64,000 bases of DNA from Paulinella micropora. Lineage: Eukaryota > Cercozoa > Imbricatea > Euglyphida. The translations under genes were made by a program, and so were the position numbers. Below the pieces are notes generated by a model, which did not search any database, had not been told where the DNA came from, and saw only the letters and a program-made list of their open reading frames with translations. Positions 45,250 to 57,251 of this stretch are shown here, piece by piece (position 1 is the first letter of the stretch; every line of letters starts with the position of its first letter). The stretch lies in assembly GCA_009731375.1 (NCBI GenBank), contig BJOX01000046.1:283763-347762 (forward strand), given 5' to 3'.

Positions 45250-45958
45250 TAAGAGTTCGTTGAGTAGTGAATTACCCCTTGGGGTTGTATCAAAACTTGA
45301 ACTCACAGCATTTTTTCAAGCTAATGGAAGTACTTTAATAAGGCCCCCGAACATGCAAACTTTAATGATCAACTATAGGTGACATCATGATCATCTTATA
45401 CTAGTCACCGTCCGTAGTAAAAACTGATCATTCTGCCACGCACTTACTACTTGAACTTTGTGGAAGGGGGCATAAAATTGCATATGGCGAAGACGAACTT
45501 GACTAACGAACTAACGGACGAGAGTGACTAGTGAGTAACTAATGAACACACGAAAAACAAATTCAATGGTGTACGCGGGAAAAAAAAAAGGCCGCGGCCT
45601 TAGATCGGACTCATCGAGTCGGTAGGTATGTGCCCTCAGGCTGCCGCGGGACCGGAAATCTCTCTTGGGTCTCAATGACTGTGCAGTGGCATTCAAACGG
45701 ACTCAAGTTCAAGTATTTGAAGTTCCTACTCACGTGACACTGCATCAGTTAACTATTGTTAATATTATTAATAATAATACTAGCCTTCAGAGTAAACTTT
45801 TTCAAGTTATATATTATTAATAATATACGTGACTAGCCTAACTCAGACTTATGCCGGCCCACCCGGCATATACATTAATAGTCATTACTCTATGTTCCGG
45901 TCTGCAGCAACTATAAATTATATATCATGATTTTATTAAAACATTGCAGGCGGCTTGC

Positions 45959-46005
<47 letters not shown>

Positions 46006-46170
46006 AGTTGAAAAAAAAAGTCTTAAAAAAAAACTTTCAAAAAAAACAAAACTTGAACAGCCTTGAAAGAGTTGAAGAGGTGACAAACTGCTTGGGTAAT
46101 CTTTGCCGGCCCGGAACCGCGTCGTGATGAGGACTCTGATAGATCAAGTTATGTTATTATATTAATAATT
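45250..46170. other. Intergenic AT-rich region
   Basis: No gene seen. Contains 'attattaataataatac' palindromes, a poly-A run (45961-46002) and at 45850-45905 the segment shared with 31340-31390. Confidence 0.5.
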
Positions 46171-46450
46171 ATTACTAGCGATACTCAAGAGGGAAAAAAA
46201 AAATAGTTTTTTGATTTTGGTTGGAATTCAGTTAATTTTGGTTGGAATTTTAATTTTGGTTGGAAATTTGAATTTTTCAAATTAAGACGGCTATATTCGT
46301 CCGCAAAATATCGTAAATTTTCGCGAAATGTTACAGTTAAATTGGAAAATTTGAATTTTTGTCACAAAAATGAAAAACTAACACAAAAATGAAAATCTGA
46401 AACAAAAACTAAAAACTATTTTTTCCCCCTCTTTAATGTCGCTAGTAATA
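46171..46450 (+). mobile_element. MITE-2 copy 1
   Basis: About 280 bases with terminal inverted repeats 'ATTACTAGCGATACTCAAGA' and (right end reversed) 'TATTACTAGCGACATTAAAG'. The AT-rich interior has 'ttttggttggaattt' repeats and 'ttcgcgaaatgtta'. No coding capacity. Flanking TA is compatible with a Tc1/mariner-type target. Confidence 0.85.
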
Positions 46451-46618
46451 TTGATCTTCAAGTTGAGGAATTCCGAAGCTAGTAAACGCGGGTCAGCGCA
46501 GCCCGCATGGGTTACGTTCGGGCCCTGCCTGTACTACGCCGCGCGGGTTGAAACTTAACTTCAGTTGAGACAACTTGCATGGTGCGGCATACATACACAC
46601 ATAAATACGTGCATACAT

Positions 46619-46875
46619 ATTACTAGCGACATTCAAGAGGGGAAAAAACATTAGTTTTTAGTTTTTGTGTCAGATTTTCATTTCTGAGTCAGTTTTTCAT
46701 TTTTGTGACAAAATTCAAATTTTCCAATTTAAAGGTAACATTTCGCGAAAGTTTACAATATTTTGCGGACGAATATAGCCCCTAATTTGAAAAATTCAAA
46801 TTTCCAACCAAAAGTAAAATTCCAACCAAAATCAAAAACTTTTTTTTTTTTTTCCTCTTGAATGTCGCTAGTAAT
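46619..46875 (-). mobile_element. MITE-2 copy 2, inverted
   Basis: Same element in opposite orientation, with ends 'ATTACTAGCGACATTCAAGA' and 'CTTGAATGTCGCTAGTAAT'. The two copies face each other across 170 bases and could pair. Confidence 0.85.
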
Positions 46876-47285
46876 ACATACATACATACAAACATACATA
46901 CATACATACCGTACATACATACATGCATGTACATACATACATGTACATACATACATATATACATGCATATATACGTACATACATACGTACATACATACAT
47001 ACATACATACATGCATACATACATGCATGCATACATGCATAAATACGTGCAAACATACATACATACATACATACATACATACATACAATATTACATACAT
47101 ACGTACGTACAAATATACATACATACATACATACATACATACATACATACATACATACATACACAGTGTCATACATACACACATACATACATACATACAT
47201 ACATACATACAGACAGACATACATACATACAGACATACATACATGCATACATATACATACATACATACATACATACATACATACC
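46876..47285 (+). repeat. (TACA)n microsatellite
   Basis: Lies just downstream of the last recognised exon of kinase 1 (minus strand) and is probably intronic. Confidence 0.95.
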
Positions 47286-47291
47286 TTGTGA

Positions 47292-48559
47292 TACCAAGAC
47301 CCGATCCTGTCTGCTCCACCTTGCAACCTGTATGTATGTATGTATGTATGTATGTATGTATGTATGTGTGTATGTAGGTACCCAGCAGTGCGAGTGTCGC
47401 TGCCGTCCTTGCGCGAGGGGCGGTAACAGGACATAAAACTGCGCTCATTGTTCCTAAACTGTCTGTTGCCCCGCAGTATGCGCCGCAAAGCCTGAAAATC
47501 ACGCTCCGGCCCTCCCCTCCTCCTGAGCGGCCCTCGCCGCCGCTCCGGGGGCGGCAGAGGGTCCACGAGTTTCTTGGCCACAGCTCTTATCAGGCGCGCG
47601 AGCCCGTCGGGCAACTGGGCCAGCGCGTACAAGCTCCAGTAGCGCAGCCCTTTGCCAACCGAAACGTCCAAATACGCGCTGCGCGCTGCCCCCCACGCGC
47701 TCCAAAAACGACGCGCGTTCCAGCCCTGCCAGTGGGGCAGGGCGGCGGCCAGCGCGTCCGGGCAGACGGAAACCAGGTAGGCTACCAGTGCATCGGCATG
47801 CCCGCCTGGCCGCGGGGGGCGAATACGAGAAACAGGCTTCGTCTAGATCCGCCAACAGTACACGACGCACCTCGCACTCGCCGGCGTTTGCCGGCGAGTC
47901 CTGGAGCGCTAAGAGCACGTTCGAGGCCTTCAAGTCGTGGAAAAAAAACCCCGCTTCGGCCAGCCTCACCAGGTGACGGACCAGTGGTTGCAGCACCTGT
48001 CGGCACAGTTTCGGCGCGGGGAGTGCTTGCAGTGAACCCGCAGGGGTTTTTTGTTTCCGTCGCCCAATAGGAATTCATCCAGGTCAGTGTCTAGCCTGTC
48101 CAACACCAGCGCCCAACAGCTCCCTCTCTGTGTCCGTGGGCTAATCTTGTGCCTCTGGCTTTTCGAGTCCCAATTCAAACGCGCCTGCATGCGCGCCAGC
48201 TCCTTGGCCACCCCCGACCGATCTTGGTCCTGGTGCTCGGCCAACCACTCACTCACACGCGCCCGCTCTAGAGTCAAAGCCCCGCGCAAGGGGCTGGTCA
48301 CTCCCAGCGCGGTCCCTAGCCTCATGCCACGCCACTGACTACCCAGCGGGTCGTATGTTAGCTTAATCACAACCGACCCGCCCTCGTCGCCAAAAGCTGA
48401 GCCGAAAGACCCCAGGCCGATTAACTCTGCGTTTTCGAGCGCATCCAACAATTCACTTGTGTCCTGTCGGCCAAGTTCGCAATTGCAATTGCACAGACTG
48501 CCCCGGGCTTCGGGCTCAGCTTCAAACTCCGCTAACACTCGCTTCCACCAAACTTGCAT
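47292..48559 (-). pseudogene. Divergent protein kinase 1, frameshifted, with 3' microsatellite intron
   Basis: From ATG 48559: glycine loop 'LIGLGSFGSAFG', VAIK-like 'VVIKLTYD', hinge region 'ALVLDRLDTDLDEFLL', catalytic loop 'FFHDLKASNVLLAL' (HDLKxxN) and 'VLLADLDEACF' in place of DFG (DLD). Two frame changes are needed, near 48045 (A6C4 run) and near 47850 (C6 run). Both sit in homopolymers, so they may be sequencing errors. Beyond about 47380 the frame meets a GT donor ('GCTGG|GTACCT'), a TACA repeat and an in-phase small exon (47332-47292, 'LQGGADRIGSWYHK') with its own GT, so the gene seems to be spliced. Length and fold suggest a viral-type Ser/Thr kinase; substrate unknown. Confidence 0.7.
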
Positions 48560-48599
48560 TTACTTCTCTTCTTTTTTGTTTTGTTTCTAGCTGGCCTTA

Positions 48600-48790
48600 A
48601 AAAAAAGGGAAGAGAAAGAGAGGGGTGTGCCCCCCCCCCCCCCCCCCCCCCCCNNNNNNNNNNNNNNNNNNNNNNNNNNNNNNNNNNNNNNNNNNNNNNN
48701 NNNNNCCCCCCCCCCCCCTCTCCCCCCTTTTGTGTTCTCTTTCTCTTCGCCCCCCCTCCCCCCTTTATCTTCTTTTTTGCTGCCCACTTG
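48600..48790. promoter_or_regulatory. Divergent intergenic region with poly-C and gap
   Basis: Between kinase 1 (minus, starts 48559) and the ORF at 48850 (plus). Flanks 'agagaaagagagggg' and 'ttctctttctcttcgcccc' are partly complementary around poly-C and 52 N (48654-48705). Presumably holds both promoters. Confidence 0.5.
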
Positions 48791-48797
48791 TAGCAAG

Positions 48798-48847
<50 letters not shown>

Positions 48848-48849
48848 GC

Positions 48850-49890
48850 ATGGCGCGGGAAGAGCCAAAAACCGACGAAAGCAAGATAAGAGAAGGGCTA
48901 CCGTCGCCGGTCACAATCCTCTGGGGTTTGGACGCGGCTCTGGCGCAGGGTGCGAGCATCCGTAACGCACGAGCAGAAGCCGCTGCTGCGCGCGCCGGCC
49001 CCCGTGCAGGGCACAGCGCGCCCTGTTTTGCCCTGGAGAATGCACAGCGGAGAAGCGAGCTGTTAGCTAGACTTTACTGTCCATTGCCTCCGCTAGAAGA
49101 GACACGGCAGGACTTGCTCACACAAGCTCGTGCGAGGGAGCCCGGGGGCGGGCGTGATTTGTGGAAACTCTGGTGCTTGTTCAATAACAACCTGCACGGA
49201 AACCGCAGCTTGTGCAGCAAGCGGATGGGTAGCTACTACTGGCGCCGAGGAGACGCAAATGCGCTGGTGCGTCTTTTGCGCAACTTAAACATATCGGCAA
49301 ACAGGTACGCACAGCACAAGAGCCGAGCGGCCCATTGGCAGTTTTTGCGGCGGGCGTACCTTGAGGTGAAGCCGGCGGACCTGCCACGCGCACGGGCAAT
49401 ACTGGACCAGGCCTTTGAAGCCACAGTGACTACGTGCCAGCAAAAACTGGCGGAGCGTCGGACAGCCCGGATTGCGGATGCTCTGCGGCTTTTGTACGCG
49501 CGGCAGGGCAAGCTGTTATGGGTCAGAGTGCACCCCCGCGGCCGCTCTCTGCAACAGCAGCCGTGCGTTCCCTTGTTCTTAGACGCGCTCACCCTAGCAC
49601 GACACCGGACGCGCCTGCACCTACGACTATACCGACACAGACACGCGGAGCAGGTCTTGAATTGGTGGCGGCGGGAGGAGGCTGACTGGAACGTGGCTTC
49701 GTGGGCCACTGACGCGCGCGATGACCGTGCGCTGGAGGTACTGGCCGAGCGGCACCCACAACTGAAGCTCGGCGCGAAACCCTACGTCTACGTGCGCTGC
49801 GTGCTGGAGCGCCGGGGTTCCGCGCTGAGGGGGGCCAGGCCGCATTTGGGCCCAGGAGACTATCAGATTGTTTGGCAGGACCTTGACTGA
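48850..49890 (+). CDS. Orphan ORF, 346 aa, intact
   Basis: ATG at 48850 follows a (GA)n run; TGA at 49888-49890. GC-rich, no intron, no low complexity. Arg/Ala/Leu-rich helical protein with 'LWKLWCLFNNNLHGNRSL' and 'YYWRRGDANALVRLLRNLN'. Ends in acidic 'GDYQIVWQDLD'. No family recognised. Its compactness and neighbours place it in the virus-like island. Confidence 0.75.
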   Translation: MAREEPKTDESKIREGLPSPVTILWGLDAALAQGASIRNARAEAAAARAGPRAGHSAPCFALENAQRRSELLARLYCPLPPLEETRQDLLTQARAREPGGGRDLWKLWCLFNNNLHGNRSLCSKRMGSYYWRRGDANALVRLLRNLNISANRYAQHKSRAAHWQFLRRAYLEVKPADLPRARAILDQAFEATVTTCQQKLAERRTARIADALRLLYARQGKLLWVRVHPRGRSLQQQPCVPLFLDALTLARHRTRLHLRLYRHRHAEQVLNWWRREEADWNVASWATDARDDRALEVLAERHPQLKLGAKPYVYVRCVLERRGSALRGARPHLGPGDYQIVWQDLD

Positions 49891-49993
49891 CGAACGCGCT
49901 GGCTCAGCCAGGAGCTCGCCCCTTGGGCCGCCTCGCGCCTAGGGTGGCCAACCTGTGTGTCGGACTTGATCGGCCTTTACTGCCCATTTCCTT

Positions 49994-50223
49994 NNNNNNN
50001 NNNNNNNNNNNNNNNNNNNNNNNNNNNNNNNNNNNNNNNNNNNNNNNNNNNNNNNNNNNNNNNNNNNNNNNNNNNNNNNNNNNNNNNNNNNNNNNNNNNN
50101 NNNNNNNNNNNNNNNNNNNNNNNNNNNNNNNNNNNNNNNNNNNNNNNNNNNNNNNNNNNNNNNNNNNNNNNNNNNNNNNNNNNNNNNNNNNNNNNNNNNN
50201 NNNNNNNNNNNNNNNNNNNNNNN
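49994..50223. other. Assembly gap (230 N)
   Basis: Between two plus-strand genes. Confidence 0.95.
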
Positions 50224-50265
50224 CCCCTCTTTCTTCTCTTCTTTGTTTGGGGGTGGGTCTTTTTT

Positions 50266-50338
50266 CTTTTGTTGAGCCGGCCTCTACCAGCTGCAGTAAA
50301 TGCTAAGTAAAAACACAGGCAGAGGCCGGCTCAACAAA
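50266..50338 (+). terminator. Perfect-arm hairpin
   Basis: Arms 'TTGTTGAGCCGGCCTCT' and 'AGAGGCCGGCTCAACAA' (17 bases each) surround a loop of about 35 bases, followed by an A-rich run. It lies between the ORF ending 49890 and the gene starting 50358. A 3'-end hairpin of the type used in some giant viruses is one reading; an inverted mobile-element end is another. Confidence 0.6.
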
Positions 50339-50357
50339 GAAAAAAAAAGGCCTGCGT

Positions 50358-51319
50358 ATGTCGAGCGGCGGTAACACGGCCGATCATCTTTTAGCCTGTT
50401 GCAAATTCAACAGGAAAGAGCTTAGCAACGGGCTAAAGTATCTGTCTACAAAAATAGAGAAGAACTTGGGGGAGCCGTCCATAGTATTACGGCAAGAAAT
50501 CCAAGTCGATAAAAGGAGATTGTGCAAGGCAGCAGGATTTGGCCGAACTGGTATGTCGGGTCTGGTCTCGGGTCGAGAACGGGCGGGTGTCGACGACGGG
50601 GGGCCCTGCAGGCTCGTCCCTTCTGGACCACTTGGTGAAGCTGCAGGCCCGGATCTTGTGCGTCCTTTGGTATATGAACAAAGCTCAGTCCGGCGAAACC
50701 GCCGCCCCAGCGCGCGACCATCCTGTGTTGTTCTGGCAGCTCTACGAGCGCGCAAGATCGGAGCTGGAGTCAGGCCACCCTGCACGCTCAAGAGATTGAT
50801 GTTCTTATCCGTCCTTTCCCCCATACAGGACAGAGCAGTCTGGAGCTCGTTAGAAAAAACGTTACGTTTCAGAAGTTCTTGCACTTGAATCGCGTGATAA
50901 ATAGAATCAAACCCACGAGGTTTCCAGAGCACAGAAAGCTCGAAATAGAACAGCTAGAAATGTATGTCAAGCGTCTTGAGAGTGAAAGTCCGTTCCTGCT
51001 ACCGGAGCTAAGGCAATTCAACCACGTCCTTCCGGACGCCGGTTGGTGGGCCACGTGCTGTCACTTCAACGCGGAAGTGAACCAGAACCTGGACAAGAAA
51101 ATTCTGGTATTTCCTTTCGCCCGCGCGGCCATCGCGAGGCTGGTGCGTGCCCACTCCGAAAACAAGAAGCTGCAGCTGAGTTGGCTCAAGAGCGCTATCC
51201 AAGCGTTTGCGAATCTCCAACCCCTCACGGGGTTCGAAGTACGGCATACGAGGAAGAAGAAGAACAGCACGGGTGAGTGGCTCCCGATCGAAAGCAGCTG
51301 GCTGTCTGTGCGCAATTAG
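50358..51319 (+). pseudogene. Orphan gene, three frames, about 315 aa
   Basis: Frame 1 from ATG 50358 ('ADHLLACCKFNRKELSNG'), frame 2 from about 50539 ('LQARILCVLWYMNKAQSG', to TGA 50799) and frame 3 from about 50870 ('RVINRIKPTRFPEHRK', to TAG 51317-51319) follow one another with continuous coding character, so one gene with two frameshifts is likely. No domain recognised. The stop is followed at once by GTAGGTATG and a microsatellite. Confidence 0.55.
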
Positions 51320-51860
51320 GTAGGTATGCAAGTAAGCAAGCAAGTAAGTAAGTAAAGTAAGTAAGTAAGTAAGTAAGTATGTATGTATGTATGTATGTAT
51401 TTATGCATGTATGTATGTATGTATGTATGTATGTATCTGTGTATGCGTGTATGTGTATGTATGTATGTATGTATGTATGTAGGTAGGTAGATAGGTAGGT
51501 AGGTAGGTAGGTAGGTAGGTAGGTATGTATGTATGTATGTATGTATGCGTGTATGTGCATGTATGTATGTATGTATGTATGTATGTATGTAGGTAGGTAG
51601 GTAGGTAGGTAGGTAGGTAGGTAGGTAGGTAGGTATGCATGCTGCATGTATGCATGCATGCATGTATGTATGTATGTATGTATGTATGTATGTATGTATG
51701 TATGTATGTACGTATGTACGTATGTATGCATGCATGTATGCATGTATGTATGTATGTATGTATGTATGTATGTATGCATGTATGTATGCATGCATGTATC
51801 TGCGTATGTTTGAGCAGGACAGGGTTGAAACAGAGTTTATGTATCTGTATGTATGTAATG
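51320..51860 (+). repeat. (GTAT)n and (GTAG)n
   Basis: Tetranucleotide tract between the orphan gene and the signal-peptide exon. Confidence 0.95.
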
Positions 51861-51892
51861 TTTGCTAGAGGCTCTCGCTGCTTCGCCTGGGC

Positions 51893-51995
51893 ATGTTCTG
51901 GCCAGTATTGTCCGCGCTGCTGTTGCTGCTGTCCTGCGTTCACGCGTTCGACCCCGGCTTCAACAAACAGGTATAGCTACATACATAGTATGCAT

Positions 51996-52063
<68 letters not shown>

Positions 52064-52094
52064 GCCACCACTACTAGCACTAGTACTAGTACTA

Positions 52095-52188
<94 letters not shown>

Positions 52189-52331
52189 CATGATTGTTGC
52201 TGTTGTCCTGTGTCCACGCGTTTGACTCCGGCTTCAACAAACGGGTATAGATTGTACTATCTATCCATCTTCTGTTTCTTCTGTTGTTTCTTCTTCTTCT
52301 TCTTCTTCTTCTTCTTCTTCTTCTTCTTCTT

Positions 52332-52368
<37 letters not shown>

Positions 52369-52379
52369 AACTACTACTA

Positions 52380-52412
<33 letters not shown>

Positions 52413-52488
52413 CTGCTGCTGCTGTCCTGTGTTCACGCGTTTGACCGTGGCTTCAACAAACAGGTATAGATTATACATATCTTTCCAT

Positions 52489-52534
<46 letters not shown>

Positions 52535-52538
52535 CGCG

Positions 52539-52584
<46 letters not shown>

Positions 52585-52585
52585 T

Positions 52586-52678
<93 letters not shown>

Positions 52679-52973
52679 TAATAATAATAATAATAATAAT
52701 AGTGCTTCTCTGTCAATGGCTGATGCATTTCTGCACATGCGCCTCCATCGTCTCANNNNNNNNNNNNNNNNNNNNNNNNNNNNNNNNNNNNNNNNNNNNN
52801 NNNNNNNNNNNNNNNNNNNNNNNNNNNNNNNNNNNNNNNNNNNNNNNNNNNNNNNNNNNNNNNNNNNNNNNNNNNNNNNNNNNNNNNNNNNNNNNNNNNN
52901 NNNNNNNNNNNNNNNNNNNNNTGGCGACATGAGGCCATTGGGCTGGTACGGGAATCGAACTGGCGACAGGGCC

Positions 52974-53025
<52 letters not shown>

Positions 53026-53468
53026 TTTACTATATCTGAGGCGTACTGATGCAGCTAATGGCATATCCTCAACGGACATAAGCCTCCAATACCCTTGTTC
53101 GAGGTCCTCCACCCCCCCGTGTCAGTCTCTCGCCTGATGATCGGGGCCACCGATGGAGCTCCTGAGGGCAAGACTGCACTAAGCCGAGGTTATTCCGCAG
53201 TCCCAGCAACCTCTTGCAAGACGTCACCGAATGTGCAAGTGCATACACCAAGCGCGGTTGCTAGAGCTGCCTCGAAACCCCACCCATAACAATCTGGTGT
53301 CTGCTGGGTCCTGGGCTATCAACCAGCATATGCGGAGTTTAAGATCTTTTACGCGCGCAACGACCCTCCTCCCCAGCATCTACCACCAAAGGGTTATGAG
53401 TTGGCGTCACAGTTTAACGCCTTGAGGCCATTGGGCTGGAACTCTGTTTAGCAAGTGTGACTAGGTTT

Positions 53469-53513
<45 letters not shown>

Positions 53514-53581
53514 GTGGCAACAACAAGAACAACAACAACAACGACAACAACAACAACAACAACAATAACATAATAATAATG

Positions 53582-53612
<31 letters not shown>

Positions 53613-53697
53613 CAACAACAACAACAACAATAATAATAATAATAATAATAATAACGATAATAATAACGACAATAATAACAATAATAATAACAACAAC

Positions 53698-53768
<71 letters not shown>

Positions 53769-54624
53769 TGATGATGGTGATAATGATGATAATCCTGTTT
53801 GCTGTCCTGTGTTCACACTGTTCACGCTGCCTTCAACAAACAGGTGTCCGGGAGACTGGGATTACTGTCCCAACGCTAGCAATGTGCTAGCTAGCTACCC
53901 AGCGGCGGCGCAATGGTGTATACATACATACAAACATACATACATACATACATACATGCATACATACATACATACATACATGCTAGCTAGCTACCCACCT
54001 TTGGCGCAGTGGTACATACATACATACACACATACATACATACATACATACATACTTACATACTTACGTGCTAGCTAGCTACCCACCTGCGGCGCAGTGG
54101 TACATACATACATACATACATACATACGTACATACGTACATACATACATACATACGTACGTACATACATACGTGCTAGCTAGCTACCACATACATACATA
54201 CATACATACATACATACATACGTGCTAGCTAGCTACCCAGCTTCGCAGCAATTATACATACATACATACATACATGCATACATACATACATACATACGTG
54301 CTAGCTAGCTACCCAGCTGCGCAGCAATTATACATACATACATACATACATACATGCATACATACATACATACATACATACGGATTCCCTAGCCTACACG
54401 CAGCCTATGTAGCCACGGGGCTCGGCGCGCTCACTCACTACGTGCTTCTGCGTCTCCTGCAGATAGAGAGCAGGTCGTGGCGCGCCTCGGACGACAGCTC
54501 TAATAATTTAGAAATAGCCCTGTGGATTATAGAATGGTCGCTGGGGGCTAAGGCCGGCCGCAGCATACTGTACCAACTGATTGGAAAACGGCTACAAAAA
54601 CTGACAGGCTGGCCGCCCTACTGA
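51893..54624 (+). CDS. Spliced gene with signal peptide, unrecognised
   Basis: First exon 51893-51970 encodes 'MFWPVLSALLLLLSCVHAF', a clear signal peptide, then 'DPGFNKQ' and a GTATAG donor. A middle exon near 53844-53916 gives 'CPGDWDYCPNASNVLASYP' and ends in phase 2; a terminal exon 54393-54624 starts in phase 2 ('LHAAYVATGLGALTHYVLL') and runs to TGA. The first join is not resolved because the simple splice is out of frame, so a copy of exon 1 or a further exon is involved. The last part is hydrophobic then helical ('NNLEIALWIIEWSLGAKAG'). Introns are microsatellite as in the host genes. Secreted or membrane protein of unknown function. Confidence 0.45.
52701..52974 (-). mobile_element. 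tRNA-derived SINE, second copy (with gap)
   Basis: The tail end ('agtgcttctctgtcaatggc') matches 10258 onward, and the head end ('cgggaatcgaactggcgaca') matches the B-box region at about 10470. The middle is 166 N (52756-52921). Flanked by AAT repeats as in the first copy. Confidence 0.8.
53040..53470. other. Unique intronic sequence
   Basis: About 430 bases without a supported gene. 'ttgaggccattgggctggaa' (about 53421) resembles 52928-52947, so part may be another SINE fragment. Confidence 0.35.
53471..53790 (+). repeat. (AAT)n and (CAA)n
   Basis: Trinucleotide tract in an intron of the signal-peptide gene. Confidence 0.95.
53917..54380 (+). repeat. Tandem series of exon-edge copies in (TACA)n
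   Basis: The 3' end of the middle exon ('gtgctagctagctacccagc..') is repeated five more times at intervals of 70-90 bases, each time followed by TACA repeats: near 53980, 54068, 54172, 54218 and 54298. Copies differ by a few bases, one is truncated, and some keep the bases around the donor (CAGTGG|TAC). Confidence 0.9.
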
Positions 54625-54737
54625 CAAAAATTAAAGCCTTGTTTTTTAGCCTTTGTACTCCCTTCTTTTTGAGAGAACTCTCAGTTTTTTTATTAATATT
54701 GTTTTTTCTGACCGGGCGGCGGCCAGCCGCCGGAAAT

Positions 54738-55681
54738 TTAAGTTGGGAGTGGAAATGCAGAGCGCGCGCTGGCTAGCAGCGCGCTTGGCACCGGTCTCAT
54801 AGCCACGCCGTAGGTACCGACACAGACCACCGCCGAAGCCACGCGCAGCCGGCACTCGTACGTCTGCTGAAACAGCCACTCGGCCATGGCGGCTTGCACC
54901 AAGAACCTGTGCATAGGCGTGTCGGGCCAGCCGGCCCAGGACACACCCCGCAGCGCCGGCGCGCCAGGTAGAGCACTGTCAAACACCGCCTGTGACTTTT
55001 TGATCTCGAGCAGCCACAAAGTGCCCGTCCTCTTTTCAAACCAGACCTGGTCTATCTGAGTGCACAGTTCCAGTCCAGGCGTGTGCACCCGAAGCTGCGC
55101 AGCCACCGGCCGACCAAAACGCCCATACAGAAAAGATAGGCGCTGGCTGCCAAGGGGTGCAGCCGCTACAGGAGCTCCCCGGCCAAACGCAGGCCCGTGC
55201 CAGCCTCCAGACCGGCTCGGAAGCGCCGCACCTCGGCGGCGGGCGCCCCGTCCCATATCACATATTCTTTTGCCCACAGTGTCCCGCTCAGCGCTGGTTC
55301 CCTGGCTTTGAGCGCCATCTCCACCAACGCGTTCCGCTGCTGATCCACCACGACGCCGTTGCCGCGCCCGAAAAAAGGCGATCGTACGATCCGTGCATCG
55401 GTACGTCTCCTGCGTGTCGCTGTGCTTGCGCGGACCCCCCGGCGCCAGCTGCGATAGCCGTTTTGAGCCGCGGTCGTCTTCCTACGCCTGATTCGAGGCT
55501 TTTTCTGCCACACCTCCGCCTCCAACCAACCATGCAGCCCATTCAGCGCGCGGCCCTGGTAGCAGGGAATAAAGCTCGGAGGCCGTTGGTAAATCTTGTC
55601 GGTTACCTCGGGGCGTCGTGCCCAGTACAGACCGGCGCCCCAGGGGCTTTGTGCTTCGGGGCTAGTTGTTCTTTTTTGCAT
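54738..55681 (-). pseudogene. PD-(D/E)XK-type nuclease, one frameshift
   Basis: Minus-strand frame from ATG near 55681 ('MQKRTTSPEAQSPWGAG') continues to about 55170 and then in another frame to TGA near 54738. The second part holds 'ELCTQIDQVWFEKRTG' and 'LWLLEIKKSQ', the D...(E)xK pattern of PD-(D/E)XK nucleases, followed by 'HRFLVQAAMAEWLF', like the Gln-containing helix of the Cas4/YqaJ/lambda-exonuclease group. Such nucleases occur in large DNA viruses as recombination exonucleases. The frame change lies near 55165-55180. Divergent from the XPG-like gene. Confidence 0.65.
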
Positions 55682-55739
55682 TTTTAGGTCCTTGTCAAGA
55701 GTCCGACCAAGAACCAAGAAAGAAAAGAGGAGAGGGGAA

Positions 55740-55806
55740 GGGAGCAAGGGGAGAGAGGGCGAATGCTGGGGGGGGGGGGGGGGGGGGCCCCCCCCTNNNN
55801 NNNNNN

Positions 55807-55843
<37 letters not shown>

Positions 55844-55865
55844 GCCCCAGCATTCGCCCTCTCTT
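55740..55865. promoter_or_regulatory. Inverted repeat around poly-G/C and gap, divergent promoter region
   Basis: 'AGAGAGGGCGAATGCTGGGG' and its reverse complement 'CCCCAGCATTCGCCCTCTCT' flank poly-G, poly-C and ten N (55797-55806). It lies between the nuclease on the minus strand and the XPG-like gene on the plus strand. Confidence 0.75.
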
Positions 55866-55951
55866 TCCTTCTTTTCTGCTGTTTTTGTCTCCGAAACAGC
55901 ATCTTAAGAAAGAGAACAAGAGAGGCAGACAGGAAAAAAAAAAAGGTCTCT

Positions 55952-57251
55952 ATGGAGGTTGGAAGATGCTGGAAGACATTAGCCCCGAAGCATTGCACGC
56001 GGGGCAGCTCGGTGCCGTGCCCGCCGCGGGCGGTCCGCTGGTGGTGGTGCAGGACACGCTGGTTCGCCTACAGCACCTGTGCATAGAGGCCACCAAGCGA
56101 CGCGCAGAGGGCAAAAGCGACATCTGGGCGCGGTTGGCGCCCACGCTGGTGACGCGCGTGCTCCAGGAGCACCCGCTGACTTGTGCGGTGGTGTTGGTGG
56201 CCGACAAGCCCGCGCTCACGACGCCACTGAAGCAGGCAACCCAACAGAAACGTGCGCAATCGCGTGCCAAGCTGGCGCGGGAGCGCCAGCTACCCCCGCC
56301 CGAGCAGATCCAGGTCGCGGGGGAGGATGACAGGCTGCTGCACAACGGAGAGGCTATCGCGGGCGCACACGCAGAGGACTTGCTGGCTGAGCGACAGACT
56401 CGCCCTCTACTGTTGCAGCACGTCCAAGATCTGCTCTTGCGCTCTGACGAGCTACAAGACGCAAAGGCATGGAAGCACATCGCCGCCCTGGCCGGCAAAG
56501 AGGACAACAACAGCCGAGCGCAGGCCGCCTACCCACTGGTACTGCTTGATTTAGGCTGCGCCGGTGATTGTTGGACTCGAGCCAGAGCGAGCGGGTGGCC
56601 GTTTGGTTTGGCGCCAGGGCAGCTACAGCGCAGTGCAGGAGGGGGAGGCAGACCTGGGCTGTTTCAGGTGGGCCGAACGGACCCGCGCGGCCCTGCCCGA
56701 CTGCCGCGTTCTCTTCGACACAGTCGACACCGATTTCCTCGCGCTCGGGCTTATTGTCCTGTCGAAGTACGACCCGGCCTGCGAGAGGCCGTCCCTTTTA
56801 GTCTCGTTCCGTCGCAAGTTTCTGTTGGACCTGAACAAGGTCTATGACTTCTTGCGACGCTGCCCCGGCGGTGTCAGCGCCTGGTTGCGCGCCGTCATGC
56901 TAAACGGAAGACTTTCTACCGCACGCAAATTGCGCGGCAGGCCTTGCGGCCAGAGCTCTGCTAGCGGTGCAGGAGGAGCGCGAGCGCGGCCCCGCGCTCG
57001 GCTATGCCGACTTGCGAACTTTTGTGCTTGACGTGTGTGCCGCCTATGTCTACAAATCTAGGGGCAGCGTGCCCTTTGAATCTAAGCGTACAACAGAGGA
57101 AATCCATCTTGATACACGCCTGCTGGCCAAACGTCTGCCCGACCTCAAGACCCTGCGGAAAGCCATGGAAATACACCACTTGCAAGTTCGCTACTGGCAA
57201 TCGCTCCACCTGCCCGAAACTAGTTATACTCCTGTCATTGGCTCTGCGTAG
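55952..57251 (+). pseudogene. XPG/FEN1-like structure-specific nuclease, frameshifted
   Basis: ATG at 55952 opens 'MEVGRCWKTLAP', comparable to the MGVxxLWxxLxP start of the XPG family. After a shift near 55985 comes 'GGPLVVVQDTLVRLQHLC' and a basic region 'ATQQKRAQSRAKLARERQ'. After a second shift near 56560 comes 'EGEADLGCFRWAERTR' then 'VFDTVDTDFLALGLIVL', the internal-domain acidic residues. A third shift near 56911 (one extra A) interrupts a GxDFLP motif ('DFLPHANCAAGLAA'). Stop TAG 57249-57251. FEN1-like nucleases process flaps in replication and are common in large DNA viruses. As assembled it is not functional. Confidence 0.7.

Larger units (their letters stand above)
52196..53843 (+). 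pseudogene. Three partial copies of the signal-peptide exon
   Basis: At 52196-52246, about 52400-52461 and 53795-53843 the 3' half of exon 51893-51970 ('LLLSCVHAFD.GFNK') recurs with its donor 'AAACAG|GTAT', or in the last case GTGT. All lie downstream, in the following intron, among CTA, CTT and AAT repeats. Confidence 0.85.
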